Source: Planctomycetota bacterium (lineage in GTDB: Bacteria; Planctomycetota; UBA1135; GCA-002686595). From it: a stretch of DNA of 48,878 nucleotides. The position numbers and the translations under genes were made by a program. A model generated the notes under the pieces. That model saw only the letters and a list, made by a program, of their open reading frames with translations, searched no databases and had not been told where the DNA came from. The stretch is from assembly GCA_029250885.1 (NCBI GenBank), contig JAQXEK010000049.1:1-48878 (forward strand). Direction: 5' to 3'. Shown one piece after another: positions 6,766-15,510 of the stretch; position 1 is the first letter of the stretch; every line of letters starts with the position of its first letter.

Positions 6766-8286
6766 ATGGCACCGGTGGCCCCCGCCAAGGATGCCATCAC
6801 CCGCCTAAAGGCGTGGCACAAGGACGCGGACCGCAAGGAAAACGCGGTGTCCGTGGATCAGCTCGAGGAACTCGAGGACATTGTCGAGGACCTCACCCGG
6901 CTCGGCTTAAGTCGATCTAAGCAAGCGCTAGATGCCCGCAAGCTGCTGCTCGATACCGCAGCCTTTGGGCTGCAAGGAAACGAAGCCGACCAGTCGGCTA
7001 GCGCTATTCGCGCGGTTGTTCAGACCAGCATCAGCCGGCGCCTACGCCCGGGCCACGGCAGGGAGTTGATGGACTGGCTGACTGACGAGGTCTTGCCCCT
7101 GCCGGACCTGTACACGCCGCTCCAGCGCACCGTCGCCGTGCGTGCCCTCGGCCAGCACTGCGAGGAGCACGAGCCCTCGTCGCACCTGCTGCTCGCCTTG
7201 GTACAAGCTGGACGCGCTGAGAGCGCCATCGTACGCGGCGCCGCGATGAACGCGATCAAGGGGCGACCCGAGGATTTCCTCATGGGGTTTTTTCTTTCGG
7301 CCTTAGAACGTGGAGACATTGCACCGGAGCTGATCGGCGATCACTTTCGGCTGCGATTGGCTGCTGGAGCCCAGGGGCTTAAAAAGGGCCAGGCCGCGGA
7401 CCTGCACATCACGGATCCCGGCCGAGCGCGGCGCCTGTTGGACTACGTTGCGCCGAGACTCTTTCACGAGGACTGGCGCGAAGCTAGCCGGAGTTTGGCC
7501 GTGATCTCCTTGCTCGAGCCATCGATGTCAGTGCCGATGCTAATTGAGGGTCTAGAGTACTGGACGCGCATCACAAATGAGGGCACCGGGTCCCGGCGTG
7601 TGGTGCACGAATGCCGCCAGGCCCTAGGCGTGATCGCTGGCCGTGACCTAGGACTGAACCCGGAGATCTGGTCGAAGTGGTGGAAGCTGAGCCAGGACCC
7701 CGCCACGGCTCTCTCACCAGCGCCCCCACACCAGACGACCTCGAGTAGCTTCTTTGGCCTGCGCCCCGTCTCCGACAGGCTGCTGTTTTTGATCGATCGC
7801 TCGGGCAGTATGAATACGCAGTTCAACCATGGGAACGCGCGCTTTGACGAGGCTATTGAGCGCCTAATCTACACCCTGCGAGACCTGGGCCCGAAGACGC
7901 AGTTCCGTGTGGTGCTCTTCTCCGATACTACGAAGACCTTCCGTACCGACCTCGTTTTCGCGACGGACAAAGAGCTCAAGAAGCTTGAGACTTGGACAGC
8001 ACTCATAGGGACCGGAGGTGGGACGGATCTATTTGGCGGTGTGCGCAACTCCTTTCCGGGGCTTGCGTCGGGTAAGCTCGACCCCACCGAGATCGACGTG
8101 GACACCGTGATCGTATTGTGTGACGGGGAGACGGGAAACCCCGATTGGGTGGCCCCTTGGCTCACAAAATTCAACGACGCCGCGCGGCTAAAGTTCCACT
8201 GTGTGAATCTGGGCGGCCGCCCTGGTGGAGGGCTCGAGGCCCTGGCCACGGGAAGTGGTGGGCGTTTTGTGATCTCTGAGCAGTAG
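6766..8286 (+). CDS. HEAT-like and vWA domain protein
   Basis: From ATG 6766 the product has 506 residues. The N-terminal 320 residues are helical with repeat-like character (possible HEAT/ARM-type repeats), followed by FFGLRPVSDRLLFLIDRSGS, where D344, S346 and S348 form the metal-ion-dependent adhesion site (DxSxS) of a von Willebrand factor A domain; GTGGGTDLFGG supplies the later conserved Thr. The frame is open upstream, and residues encoded from 6673 (HKFLLVLPFLLAQPCRPAAA) look like a signal peptide, but no ATG, GTG or TTG lies there; only ATC at 6673 would give it. The true start may therefore be a rare codon. It is the last gene of the radical SAM cluster, ending before a strong hairpin. 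Proteins of this layout are common in planctomycetes; the role is unknown. Confidence 0.85.
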   Translation: MAPVAPAKDAITRLKAWHKDADRKENAVSVDQLEELEDIVEDLTRLGLSRSKQALDARKLLLDTAAFGLQGNEADQSASAIRAVVQTSISRRLRPGHGRELMDWLTDEVLPLPDLYTPLQRTVAVRALGQHCEEHEPSSHLLLALVQAGRAESAIVRGAAMNAIKGRPEDFLMGFFLSALERGDIAPELIGDHFRLRLAAGAQGLKKGQAADLHITDPGRARRLLDYVAPRLFHEDWREASRSLAVISLLEPSMSVPMLIEGLEYWTRITNEGTGSRRVVHECRQALGVIAGRDLGLNPEIWSKWWKLSQDPATALSPAPPHQTTSSSFFGLRPVSDRLLFLIDRSGSMNTQFNHGNARFDEAIERLIYTLRDLGPKTQFRVVLFSDTTKTFRTDLVFATDKELKKLETWTALIGTGGGTDLFGGVRNSFPGLASGKLDPTEIDVDTVIVLCDGETGNPDWVAPWLTKFNDAARLKFHCVNLGGRPGGGLEALATGSGGRFVISEQ

Positions 8287-8398
8287 ATGGTTTGGCTTGG
8301 CGGGTACGGCTAGGGGCCCTATGATCCGCCGCGACTCTAAAGACGGAGACGCTCGCACGTGACTTGACCCAGGCCTTGCCTCCCCAAGGAACCAAAAC

Positions 8399-8441
8399 GA
8401 AGATCGCCCCTTGGTCAGTATCAGACCAAGGGGCGATCTTC
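8399..8441. terminator. Bidirectional hairpin terminator
   Basis: An 18-bp perfect inverted repeat (8399-8416 and 8424-8441, arm GAAGATCGCCCCTTGGTC) has a 7-nt loop. It lies between the converging vWA gene (stop at 8286) and the lipoprotein gene ending at 8481. The T-tracts on both sides are imperfect (CTTCTTGTTG on the plus side, TTTTGGTTCC on the minus side), but stem strength and placement make a shared terminator likely. Confidence 0.85.
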
Positions 8442-8480
8442 TTGTTGCCGGAAAGCTAAAGAGCCCTCCAGGCCTGCGAA

Positions 8481-8912
8481 CTATTCCACAAAGGTAGGGC
8501 GTGCCTTCTCTCGGACGAGGTCAGCAACCTTGCCTTCTACCCAGCGAATAAGGTTGAGGTCCGCGTCGAAGAAGAGCACCACGCCCTCGTCTTCTTCCTG
8601 TACATCAGAATAGCTAGCGCTTACATCCAGGGCTCGGCCGACAGGAACCGAAAACGTCAGGGTCCAGCCCGAGTTATCAGAGCCATACCAGGCCATCAAG
8701 ATGCCGCCATCAGGCACGGCCCATACATCTAGGGGAGCGCCGAGTTGGTCAAGGCACTCGGCCAAGGTAGTCGCACCGGCGACCCAATGGGCACTGGCTG
8801 TTGCAGGCACCACATCGTTGCGCTGGATACGCATCATGTTGCCTGTCAGACAAGAGGCCAGCGGCATCAGCAGGACTAAGCCTGGCAGTAGCCTTAGATT
8901 AGAGAGAGTCAC
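8481..8912 (-). CDS. Small lipoprotein, BamE/SmpA-like
   Basis: This 143-residue protein has a signal peptide ending in LMPLASCLTG, with LASC a good lipobox. The mature part has a segment TTLAECLDQLGAPLDVWAVP, like the helix and turn of the SmpA/OmlA/BamE fold (xxLGxPxxV), then predicted beta strands including VVLFFDADLNLIRWVEGK, matching the strand where BamE-type proteins often read as FFD(x)NxxL. It lies 9 bp downstream of a second lipoprotein with the same plan, and the two are probably co-transcribed. It may help assemble or stabilise envelope proteins, but the resemblance is by pattern and no function is proven. Confidence 0.75.
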   Translation of the reverse strand: MTLSNLRLLPGLVLLMPLASCLTGNMMRIQRNDVVPATASAHWVAGATTLAECLDQLGAPLDVWAVPDGGILMAWYGSDNSGWTLTFSVPVGRALDVSASYSDVQEEDEGVVLFFDADLNLIRWVEGKVADLVREKARPTFVE

Positions 8913-8921
8913 AGATGTCCC

Positions 8922-9308
8922 CTATTCCGACCAGGGCATACCGTACTTAGCCGCGTCCCCTTGTAGGGTCGCACCCACGTGGGTCAGGAGGTTTGACTCG
9001 TCGAAAAAGACCCAGACCCGGTCCTGGTGGCTATCCGAGTTAAAGAAGCCCACAAGGACCAGAAAGAGCCCCGTCTGCTTGGCCTCGGTGTAGTCGTACC
9101 GGTAGGCCGAGCGCTTGCCCAGCTGGACGACCTCGGTGGGCGCACCGAGGACCTCGGTCACACGCCGGGCATCGTCCCCAATCGCCAGTGAAGAGACCGC
9201 CATCGCCTCGATCGGTTCGTGGGTCCGTTGACGGCCAAAGGCACAGGAGGACACAGTCAGGGCTAGCAGCGAAGAGGCGAGGAGGGCGCGGTAAGTAGTG
9301 GACTTCAT
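8922..9308 (-). CDS. Small lipoprotein, BamE/SmpA-like
   Basis: The 128-residue product has a signal peptide with lipobox LTVSSCAFG. The mature part carries GDDARRVTEVLGAPTEVVQL, the helix-LGxP motif of SmpA/OmlA/BamE-like proteins, followed by strands with Tyr-rich YRYDYTE and VWVFFDESNLLTHVG. It shares domain order with the gene 9 bp downstream, so the pair looks like an old tandem duplication with strong divergence. A short hydrophobic patch (GLFLVLVGFF) lies mid-protein. It is probably the first gene of a two-gene unit transcribed from a promoter in 9309-9520. Confidence 0.75.
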   Translation of the reverse strand: MKSTTYRALLASSLLALTVSSCAFGRQRTHEPIEAMAVSSLAIGDDARRVTEVLGAPTEVVQLGKRSAYRYDYTEAKQTGLFLVLVGFFNSDSHQDRVWVFFDESNLLTHVGATLQGDAAKYGMPWSE

Positions 9309-9522
9309 AAATTAGGTGGGAGGCCCTTGGCCTCGCCGTAAGGATATAACCAAACAGGACTTGTTCGGCCTGCCACGAAGGCGCCGATTGCGTTCAGTTG
9401 TGCTGACGTAAACCCGGGGGTGCCATCGCTGTAGGGAAAGGTCGTGGTTGCCTATCTAGCAGACGCGAGCTACCTGGACTACAGTGCCGCTAATCCCCAA
9501 GAGATCATTTCCGGTAAGCAAA

Positions 9523-9554
9523 CAGGGCCTTGATGATTGCTCATCGAGGCCCTG
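9523..9554 (-). terminator. Terminator of the nuo operon
   Basis: An inverted repeat of 14 bp with one T-G pair (9523-9536 and 9541-9554, arm CAGGGCCTTGATGA) has a TTGC loop. It sits 23 bp beyond the nuoN stop. Reading leftward, the stem is followed by TTTGCTTACC, a weak U-tract. This fits an intrinsic terminator of the minus-strand operon. Confidence 0.78.
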
Positions 9555-9576
9555 CATGTAACAAAACCCCTAAGGG

Positions 9577-11079
9577 CTAGCCTAGCAGACCGATGAACCA
9601 ACCGGGCATCAGCCCCATGAAGAGTACTCCGGCAGCGCAGACTCCAGTGACGACGCTGGCGGGGAGGGTCGAGGGTGCCTGGCGGTCCGCTTCGCCTTCG
9701 GCGAGGGGCTGCATCCACATCGTCACGATGATGCGCAGGTAGTAGCCAAGGGCGATCACCGAGAGCAGTGCACCGAGCACGGCGACGGCGATCATCTTCT
9801 GCTCGACGAGCACCATGAAGACCATGAACTTGCCGAAGAACCCGCCGGTGGCTGGGATGCCGCCCAGGCTAAGCATGAAAACCGTCATGGCCGCGGCCAC
9901 GGCGGGACGACGGCGACCGAGGCCGCGCAGTCCCTGGAGGGTGATCATCTGCTCGCCTTCACGCTCGAGCATAGCCAGCAGGCCGAATGCACCGGTGGAG
10001 GTAAACAGGTAGGCGGCCATGTAGAACAGGGTCGCATTCACAGATTCGGAACGCACCTCGTCGCTGCCGCCGGAAGCCAAGATGCCAGCCATCAGCAGCA
10101 TTACCGTGCCCGCGTGGGCTATGCCCGAGTAGGCGAGCATGCGCTTGACGTTGGTCTGTACCAAGGCGCCGAGGTTGCCGGCGGCCATGGTCAAGAGGGC
10201 CATGGCGGCGATGATGCCCGTGGCCGCTGGGGGCAACAGGAACGTAGCCGGGACCAGGAATCCGAAGGCTGCGGCTTTCGTGCCGGTGGCCATCAGGGTC
10301 GTGATTGGGGTCGGGCTGCCTTGGTAGACGTCCGGGACCCACAGGTGGAACGGGAAGACCGAGACCTTGAAGAAGATGCCCGCCATTAGCAGGGCACCGC
10401 CGACGAGGGCGATCGGGCTGCGGGCGACCTCGCCCTGGAACATCGAGGCGAGCTCGCCAATGTTTAGGGTGCCGGTGGCCGTGTAGACCAGGGCTGTCCC
10501 GAACAGGAAGAAGGCCGCGGCGAATGCGCCGAGCAGGAAGTACTTGAGGCCGGCCTCGACCGAGTCCGTGCGGTTGCGACGAAAGGCAGAGAGGGCGTAG
10601 AGGGGCAGGGACAGGATCTCAAGTCCGATGAAGAACACCAGCAGGTCGCCGGCCCCCACCATCAGGATCATGCCGGCGGGTGCCGACAGAAGAAGCATGT
10701 CGTACTCGCCGCTGAACTGGCGCAGGCGCCCTTCGTAGTAGCCCAAGCCGTAGATCCACGCGAAGAGCGCGCCGATGCAGAAGATCAGGGTGAAGATCGC
10801 CGAGGCCGGGGAGACGCCGTAGGTCCCGCCGAGCACTTGCATGGCGGGCTCGCTGACCTGACACCAGGCCGTCACAATTGCGGTCGCCAGGGAGGCCACC
10901 ACAACCACGGGACGCAGCATCTCGGCACCTTTAATAATGTCCACAAGCAACATCAACAGGGCGCCGACCGCCAGGGCCATGAAGGGCATCAGAGCCGCAG
11001 TGGCTCCGCCGGTAAAGACGTCCTGGAAGCTCTGTTCGAGGGCCGAAGGAGCTTGGGCTAGGGTCGCTAGTGTGATCAT
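9577..11079 (-). CDS. nuoN: NADH-quinone oxidoreductase subunit N
   Basis: This 500-residue polytopic protein is an antiporter-like proton-translocating subunit of complex I, in the inner membrane. About 14 hydrophobic segments are visible. The family signature around the central proton channel includes FKVSVFPFHLWVPDVYQGSP with its conserved Lys and Pro, and the upstream LLVFFIGLEILSLPLYAL holds the conserved membrane Glu. Its start overlaps the nuoM stop by 4 bp. It is the last gene of the operon, and a hairpin follows. The length is close to that of E. coli NuoN. Confidence 0.96.
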   Translation of the reverse strand: MITLATLAQAPSALEQSFQDVFTGGATAALMPFMALAVGALLMLLVDIIKGAEMLRPVVVVASLATAIVTAWCQVSEPAMQVLGGTYGVSPASAIFTLIFCIGALFAWIYGLGYYEGRLRQFSGEYDMLLLSAPAGMILMVGAGDLLVFFIGLEILSLPLYALSAFRRNRTDSVEAGLKYFLLGAFAAAFFLFGTALVYTATGTLNIGELASMFQGEVARSPIALVGGALLMAGIFFKVSVFPFHLWVPDVYQGSPTPITTLMATGTKAAAFGFLVPATFLLPPAATGIIAAMALLTMAAGNLGALVQTNVKRMLAYSGIAHAGTVMLLMAGILASGGSDEVRSESVNATLFYMAAYLFTSTGAFGLLAMLEREGEQMITLQGLRGLGRRRPAVAAAMTVFMLSLGGIPATGGFFGKFMVFMVLVEQKMIAVAVLGALLSVIALGYYLRIIVTMWMQPLAEGEADRQAPSTLPASVVTGVCAAGVLFMGLMPGWFIGLLG

Positions 11080-12659
11080 CGGGAGACCTCCATGAGGTTC
11101 TCGTCCAGTTGGATAGCCGACAGGGCTGCGGTCGCTTCAAGGTTTAGCGTAGCGTTGTTCGCGCGCTGCTCTTTAGCTGCTTCGATACGCTGCATCAGCC
11201 CGCCTTCACCGCCGATGCTCCCATCGAGCTTGTCGAGGAATGCGTTGGGCTGCACGCCCATCCAGAAGCAGAGGATGACCATAGGGACCATGAGGCCGAT
11301 CTCGCGGAGGTTGATGTCTGTCAGGTTGCGGTTCTCATCCCGAGTCAGGGGACCGAAGAGCATGCGGCGGGTGGCCGACAGCAGGTAGACCGCACCGAAG
11401 ATGACGCCGGTCACGCCGATGGCTCCCCACATGGGGCTGGCCTCGAAGGACCCGGCCAAGATCATGAACTCGCCGACAAAGCCGTTGAGTCCTGGAAGGC
11501 CGACGCTGGACAACATCGAGATAATGAAGAACACCGCAAAGATCGGCATCGATGCGGCAATGCCGCCGAAGTCGGAGATAAGGCGCGTGTGACGCCGCTC
11601 GTAGACCATGCCAATCAGAAGGAAGAGCAGACCCGTGGAGAGTCCGTGGTTCACCATCTGCAGAATACTTCCGCGCATGCCGGTCTCGGTCAGGGCGAAC
11701 ATGCCCATGACGACGAAGCCGAGGTGGCTGACCGACGAGCAGGCGATGAGTCGCTTGATGTCGGTCTGGGCCATGGCGAGGAAGGCGCCGTAGACGATGC
11801 CGACGGCGCCGAGTCCCATGAAGAGGCTCTGGTGCTCGAGGGCCATCATCGGGAAGAAGCCAATGGCGAAGCGGATCAAGCCGTAGGTGCCCATCTTGAG
11901 CAGCACGCCCGCCAGCAGCACGGAGCCCGATGTCGGAGCCTGGGTGTGAGCGTCCGCGAGCCAGGTGTGGAACGGCAGGACCGGGACCTTGATGCAGAAG
12001 GCCAACGCAAAGGCGAAGAACATCCAGCTCTGGTCCGCAAGGGGCAGGGTGCTGGCCGTGGCCAACATCGTTTCCATGTTTGTGGTCTGGAGAGCCAGGA
12101 TCATCGCAATGATCGCGACCAACATCACCAGGCTACCAGCGACGGTATAGAGGAAGAACTTAACCGTCGCGTAGATGCGCTGGTCTCCACCCCAGATACC
12201 GACCAAGAAATACAGCGGCACAAGGCTGACTTCCCAAAAGACGTAGAACAGGACGATGTCCATGGAGAGGAACACGCCAAGCATGCCTGTTTCCATAATC
12301 AACATCCAGACGAAGAACTCCTTCACGCGATCGTGGATGTGCCCGTAGGTGGACAAGATCACGATGGGCATGATGATGGCGGTCAGGCCAACCATCAGGA
12401 CGGAGATGCCGTCCAAGCCAAGGCGATAGGCAACCGCGATGTCCGTGCCTGGCAGGGTGAACCAGGGTGCCTCGCAGGTGTTCTGCATGGCCGCCGAGGC
12501 TCCATCGAATCCGGCGTAGATGCTGAGCCCTATGACGCCGGTGATCACAGTCGTCGCTAGGGCAACGAGCCGGATCGCCTTGGTCTGAGAGGCGGGCATC
12601 GCCATCACCAAGAATGCGCCCACGAGGGGCAGGAAGGTCAATACGGTGAGGGAATCCAT
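11076..12659 (-). CDS. nuoM: NADH-quinone oxidoreductase subunit M
   Basis: This 527-residue inner-membrane subunit is one of the three antiporter-like proton pumps of complex I. Family marks include VLFYVFWEVSLVPLYFLVGI with the conserved Glu, KVPVLPFHTWLADAHTQAPT with the channel Lys and the discontinuous helix, and NGFVGEFMILAGSF. The product has about 14 membrane segments, typical for the family. The start lies 1 bp from the nuoL stop and the end overlaps the nuoN start by 4 bp, indicating translational coupling. The C-terminal 55 residues are hydrophilic and Ala/Glu-rich, somewhat longer than in E. coli. Confidence 0.97.
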   Translation of the reverse strand: MDSLTVLTFLPLVGAFLVMAMPASQTKAIRLVALATTVITGVIGLSIYAGFDGASAAMQNTCEAPWFTLPGTDIAVAYRLGLDGISVLMVGLTAIIMPIVILSTYGHIHDRVKEFFVWMLIMETGMLGVFLSMDIVLFYVFWEVSLVPLYFLVGIWGGDQRIYATVKFFLYTVAGSLVMLVAIIAMILALQTTNMETMLATASTLPLADQSWMFFAFALAFCIKVPVLPFHTWLADAHTQAPTSGSVLLAGVLLKMGTYGLIRFAIGFFPMMALEHQSLFMGLGAVGIVYGAFLAMAQTDIKRLIACSSVSHLGFVVMGMFALTETGMRGSILQMVNHGLSTGLLFLLIGMVYERRHTRLISDFGGIAASMPIFAVFFIISMLSSVGLPGLNGFVGEFMILAGSFEASPMWGAIGVTGVIFGAVYLLSATRRMLFGPLTRDENRNLTDINLREIGLMVPMVILCFWMGVQPNAFLDKLDGSIGGEGGLMQRIEAAKEQRANNATLNLEATAALSAIQLDENLMEVSR

Positions 12660-12660
12660 G

Positions 12661-14652
12661 TCAGATCCAGATTAGGAGCAGGGACAGGGCGGCCGCGCCG
12701 ACGCCCATCCAGACAGCGTAGCTCTTCACGCTGCCGGTGGTCATCTTACGGGTGTCATCGCCGATTAGCTTAGCCATCGAAGCGACGCCGTTTACGGCCC
12801 CGTCGATGCAGAGCTTGTCCACGATTGCAGAGATGAATTCAGAGAGCAGACGCACAGGAATCAGGATGAAGATCTCGAAGATCCCGTCCAGACGCCAAGC
12901 GTTGCCGAGAAAGCCAGTCAGACCCGGTGCACGGCGCGCATCGGCCATGTCCGGCTCGGGACCGTTGAGATAGCGTCGGAAGCCGAGGTGGCTGAAGAGA
13001 AGCGCGACGCCAGCGCCGAGGGCAAGTAGCAGCCACTCGGTCGTTGCGCCGGCATGGCTCTCAACGAAGCCTGTGGCCTCGAAGACCCTGGTACCGAGGT
13101 CAGTCACCGGCTCGAGCCAGTGCTTCATGACCCCGTACCCGGGAAGGACGTGAGGCAGATTAAGCAGGCCACCGAGTGCAGCAAGCACAGCCAAGACCAT
13201 GAGCGGCATCGTCATCGATGTGGGCGATTCGTGAGGGTGGACCTTGTCCACGTCGAAGCGCTCCTCACCGAAGAAGGTCAAGGCCACCATACGCCAGGTG
13301 TAGTAGGCGGTCATGGCAGCGGAGATCAGACCAACGGCCCAGAGAACGATGTATCCTCCACCGTGCCCAAAGGCCAGGAAGAGGATCTCATCCTTAGAAA
13401 AGTAGCCACTCAACAGGGGCAGTCCCGCAAGGGCCGCGGCACCCACCATAAAGGTGAGGAACGTCTTTGGCATGTGCTTGCGCAAGCCGCCCATCTTGTA
13501 CATGTCCTGCTCGTGGTGCATGCCGTGGATCACGGAACCCGAACCGAGAAAGAGCAGGCCCTTGAAGAAGGCGTGGGTCACGAGGTGGAAGACGGCAGCG
13601 GCCCAGACTCCGGTCGAGAGACCGAGGAACATGTAGCCGAGTTGACTCACCGTGGAGTAGGCCAGGACCTTCTTGATGTCCGTCTGGCGGATGGCACTCG
13701 TCGCACCAATGAACGCCGTCAGGGCACCGACGCAGCCGATGAAGAAGAGCACATCGGGACAGGCGGCGTAGACCGGGTTCATGCGGGCGATCAGGTACAC
13801 GCCCGCGGTGACCATGGTCGCCGCGTGGATGAGGGCCGAGACCGGCGTCGGGCCGGCCATGGCGTCGGGCAGCCAGACCATGAGCGGGAACTGTGCGGAC
13901 TTACCGCAAGCGCCACCGAACATGAGCAGGGCGGCCAGGCCCAAGTCCTTCATCTGTTCGCCGTTCTCCAGGATGCCCGCGACGCCAGCGGCGATATCGG
14001 ACGCGTCCAGGGTGCCGAACAGGCGGATCAGCAGAAAGGCTCCGATCAGGAAGCAGGCATCGCCAATGCGGTTGACCACAAAGGCCTTCTGGCCAGCTTC
14101 CGCGGGCCAACCCTTGTCGTACCAGAAGCCGATCAAGAGGTAGGAGCAGAGCCCCACGCCTTCCCAACCGACGAACAGACCGACTAGGTTGCTCGACAGG
14201 ACGAGCATCAGCATCATCGCGACGAACAGGTTCAAGTACGCGAAGAACTTTGCGAAGCCCGGATCGCCCTTGATGTAGCCCGAGGAGTAGATGTGGATCA
14301 GGGTTCCGATGCCTGTGATCACCAGGATCATAATGGCAGACAGCGGGTCCACGACCATGGACAGGTCCACGGAGAAGGGGCCCATGTCGATCCAGTGCCA
14401 AGGGCTCGACTCCACGCCCATGGCGCGCCCGGCGGCATCCAAGCCCTTCAGCTTGAAGAAGGCCGTGACCGCAACAACAAAGGAGCCCACCATGGCCAAG
14501 ATGGCCACGGGTGCGGCCAGGGCACCGGGCCCCGCCCCCACCTCGGGGTTCTTCTTGCGCGCGCTAAGCGTCGCAAAGTGCAGGGCTCCACAGACGATGC
14601 TGCCCAGGAAGGGCAACAGAGGCATGAGCCAGAGAAGGTTGTAATCTTTCAT
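12661..14652 (-). CDS. nuoL: NADH-quinone oxidoreductase subunit L
   Basis: The 663-residue product is the distal proton-pumping subunit of complex I. It shows LFVGWEGVGLCSYLLIGFWY with the conserved Glu, AQFPLMVWLPDAMAGPTPVS with the key Lys region (GKSAQFP), and KVLAYSTVSQLGYMFLGLS. The C-terminal extension holds the long lateral helix expected for NuoL and a final membrane anchor (AVWMGVGAAALSLLLIWI). It is somewhat longer than the E. coli protein. It starts 4 bp after nuoK and touches nuoM. Confidence 0.97.
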   Translation of the reverse strand: MKDYNLLWLMPLLPFLGSIVCGALHFATLSARKKNPEVGAGPGALAAPVAILAMVGSFVVAVTAFFKLKGLDAAGRAMGVESSPWHWIDMGPFSVDLSMVVDPLSAIMILVITGIGTLIHIYSSGYIKGDPGFAKFFAYLNLFVAMMLMLVLSSNLVGLFVGWEGVGLCSYLLIGFWYDKGWPAEAGQKAFVVNRIGDACFLIGAFLLIRLFGTLDASDIAAGVAGILENGEQMKDLGLAALLMFGGACGKSAQFPLMVWLPDAMAGPTPVSALIHAATMVTAGVYLIARMNPVYAACPDVLFFIGCVGALTAFIGATSAIRQTDIKKVLAYSTVSQLGYMFLGLSTGVWAAAVFHLVTHAFFKGLLFLGSGSVIHGMHHEQDMYKMGGLRKHMPKTFLTFMVGAAALAGLPLLSGYFSKDEILFLAFGHGGGYIVLWAVGLISAAMTAYYTWRMVALTFFGEERFDVDKVHPHESPTSMTMPLMVLAVLAALGGLLNLPHVLPGYGVMKHWLEPVTDLGTRVFEATGFVESHAGATTEWLLLALGAGVALLFSHLGFRRYLNGPEPDMADARRAPGLTGFLGNAWRLDGIFEIFILIPVRLLSEFISAIVDKLCIDGAVNGVASMAKLIGDDTRKMTTGSVKSYAVWMGVGAAALSLLLIWI

Positions 14653-14656
14653 GGGA

Positions 14657-14977
14657 CTAGCCTCGAAGCTCCGCAGCGGCCTCGATATCGACCGATTGCT
14701 TTTGACGATAGAAAGCGATCACTAGGGCGAGACCAAGGGCCGCTTCGCAAGCGGCGACTAGGATCACGAACAGTGCGAAGATAGGCCCGTCCAGGTTTAG
14801 GGGTCCCACAGAGCTGTGGGCCCGGGCACCGGCCAGAAAGGTCAGGTTAGCAGCGTTGAGCATCAGCTCTACACTTGCCAAAATAACAATCAGGTTTCGG
14901 CGCAGCAGAAACCCCAAGGCGCCCAAGCTGAAGAGAACCGCAGCCAGGATCAGAAGATGTTCTGTTGGCACGTTCAT
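14657..14977 (-). CDS. nuoK: NADH-quinone oxidoreductase subunit K
   Basis: This 106-residue protein with three membrane helices is the small antiporter-linked subunit of complex I (MrpC-like). The motif VILASVELMLNAANLTF contains the conserved membrane Glu used in proton transfer; a second Glu sits in VILVAACEAALGLALVI. The start overlaps the end of nuoJ by 4 bp and nuoL follows after 4 bp. Confidence 0.96.
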   Translation of the reverse strand: MNVPTEHLLILAAVLFSLGALGFLLRRNLIVILASVELMLNAANLTFLAGARAHSSVGPLNLDGPIFALFVILVAACEAALGLALVIAFYRQKQSVDIEAAAELRG

Positions 14978-15510
14978 GCTTGGCCTCCGTCTTGGGATCC
15001 AGAGCGCTCGCGCTTGGCTAGCAGCATCACGCCGACCAGGGTCGCAAGCAGCAAGAGCGAAGCTGCCTCGAAGGGCAGCATGTACTTACTAAAGAGCACC
15101 CCAGCCAGGGATTCCATGTTGTCCAGGTCCCCACCGTGGGCAGAGGCATCCACCGCGGCAAAGTTACCCGTCGTGGAGATCAGACCTGAGACGGCCAGCC
15201 CCGCGAAGACCGCGAGGGAGCCGATCACACGACCGTTAAAGAGCCCCATCAAGATGGGCTGGCCCTCCTCACGATCGGTCAGGTTGAGCAGCATCACCAC
15301 GAAGATGAAGAGCACCATGATCGCTCCCGCGTAGACCAAGATCTGTGCGGCTGCCAAGAATTGGAAGCCGGACAGAAGATAGATCGCAGCAAGAGCCACA
15401 AAGGACCCAAGTAGGTTCAGCACACTCTGCATCGGGTTTCGTGCAATCACGACACCCAGGGCGCAGAGGATGGCGATCGCGCTTAGCGCGTAGAAGAGGG
15501 GGCTTGCCAC
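14974..15510 (-). CDS. nuoJ: NADH-quinone oxidoreductase subunit J
   Basis: This 178-residue membrane subunit of complex I has five predicted helices. The family motif NPMQSVLNLLGSFVALAAIY and the helix AQILVYAGAIMVLFIFVVML, with its pi-bulge region next to the quinone-linked channel, are clear. The start at ATG 15510 makes the gene overlap the 3' end of nuoI by 28 bp, the longest overlap in the operon; the next in-frame Met is inside the first helix region, so the longer form is preferred. Confidence 0.95.
   Translation of the reverse strand: MASPLFYALSAIAILCALGVVIARNPMQSVLNLLGSFVALAAIYLLSGFQFLAAAQILVYAGAIMVLFIFVVMLLNLTDREEGQPILMGLFNGRVIGSLAVFAGLAVSGLISTTGNFAAVDASAHGGDLDNMESLAGVLFSKYMLPFEAASLLLLATLVGVMLLAKRERSGSQDGGQA

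Noticed and set aside
11589..12560. 323-codon plus-strand frame opposite nuoM
   Set aside because: Translation is His/Glu/Asp-rich and repetitive, typical of the complement of a hydrophobic membrane-protein gene; nuoM is unambiguous.
13054..14187. 377-codon plus-strand frame opposite nuoL
   Set aside because: Same reason: antisense of a membrane-protein gene with His/Glu/Gly bias and no domain.
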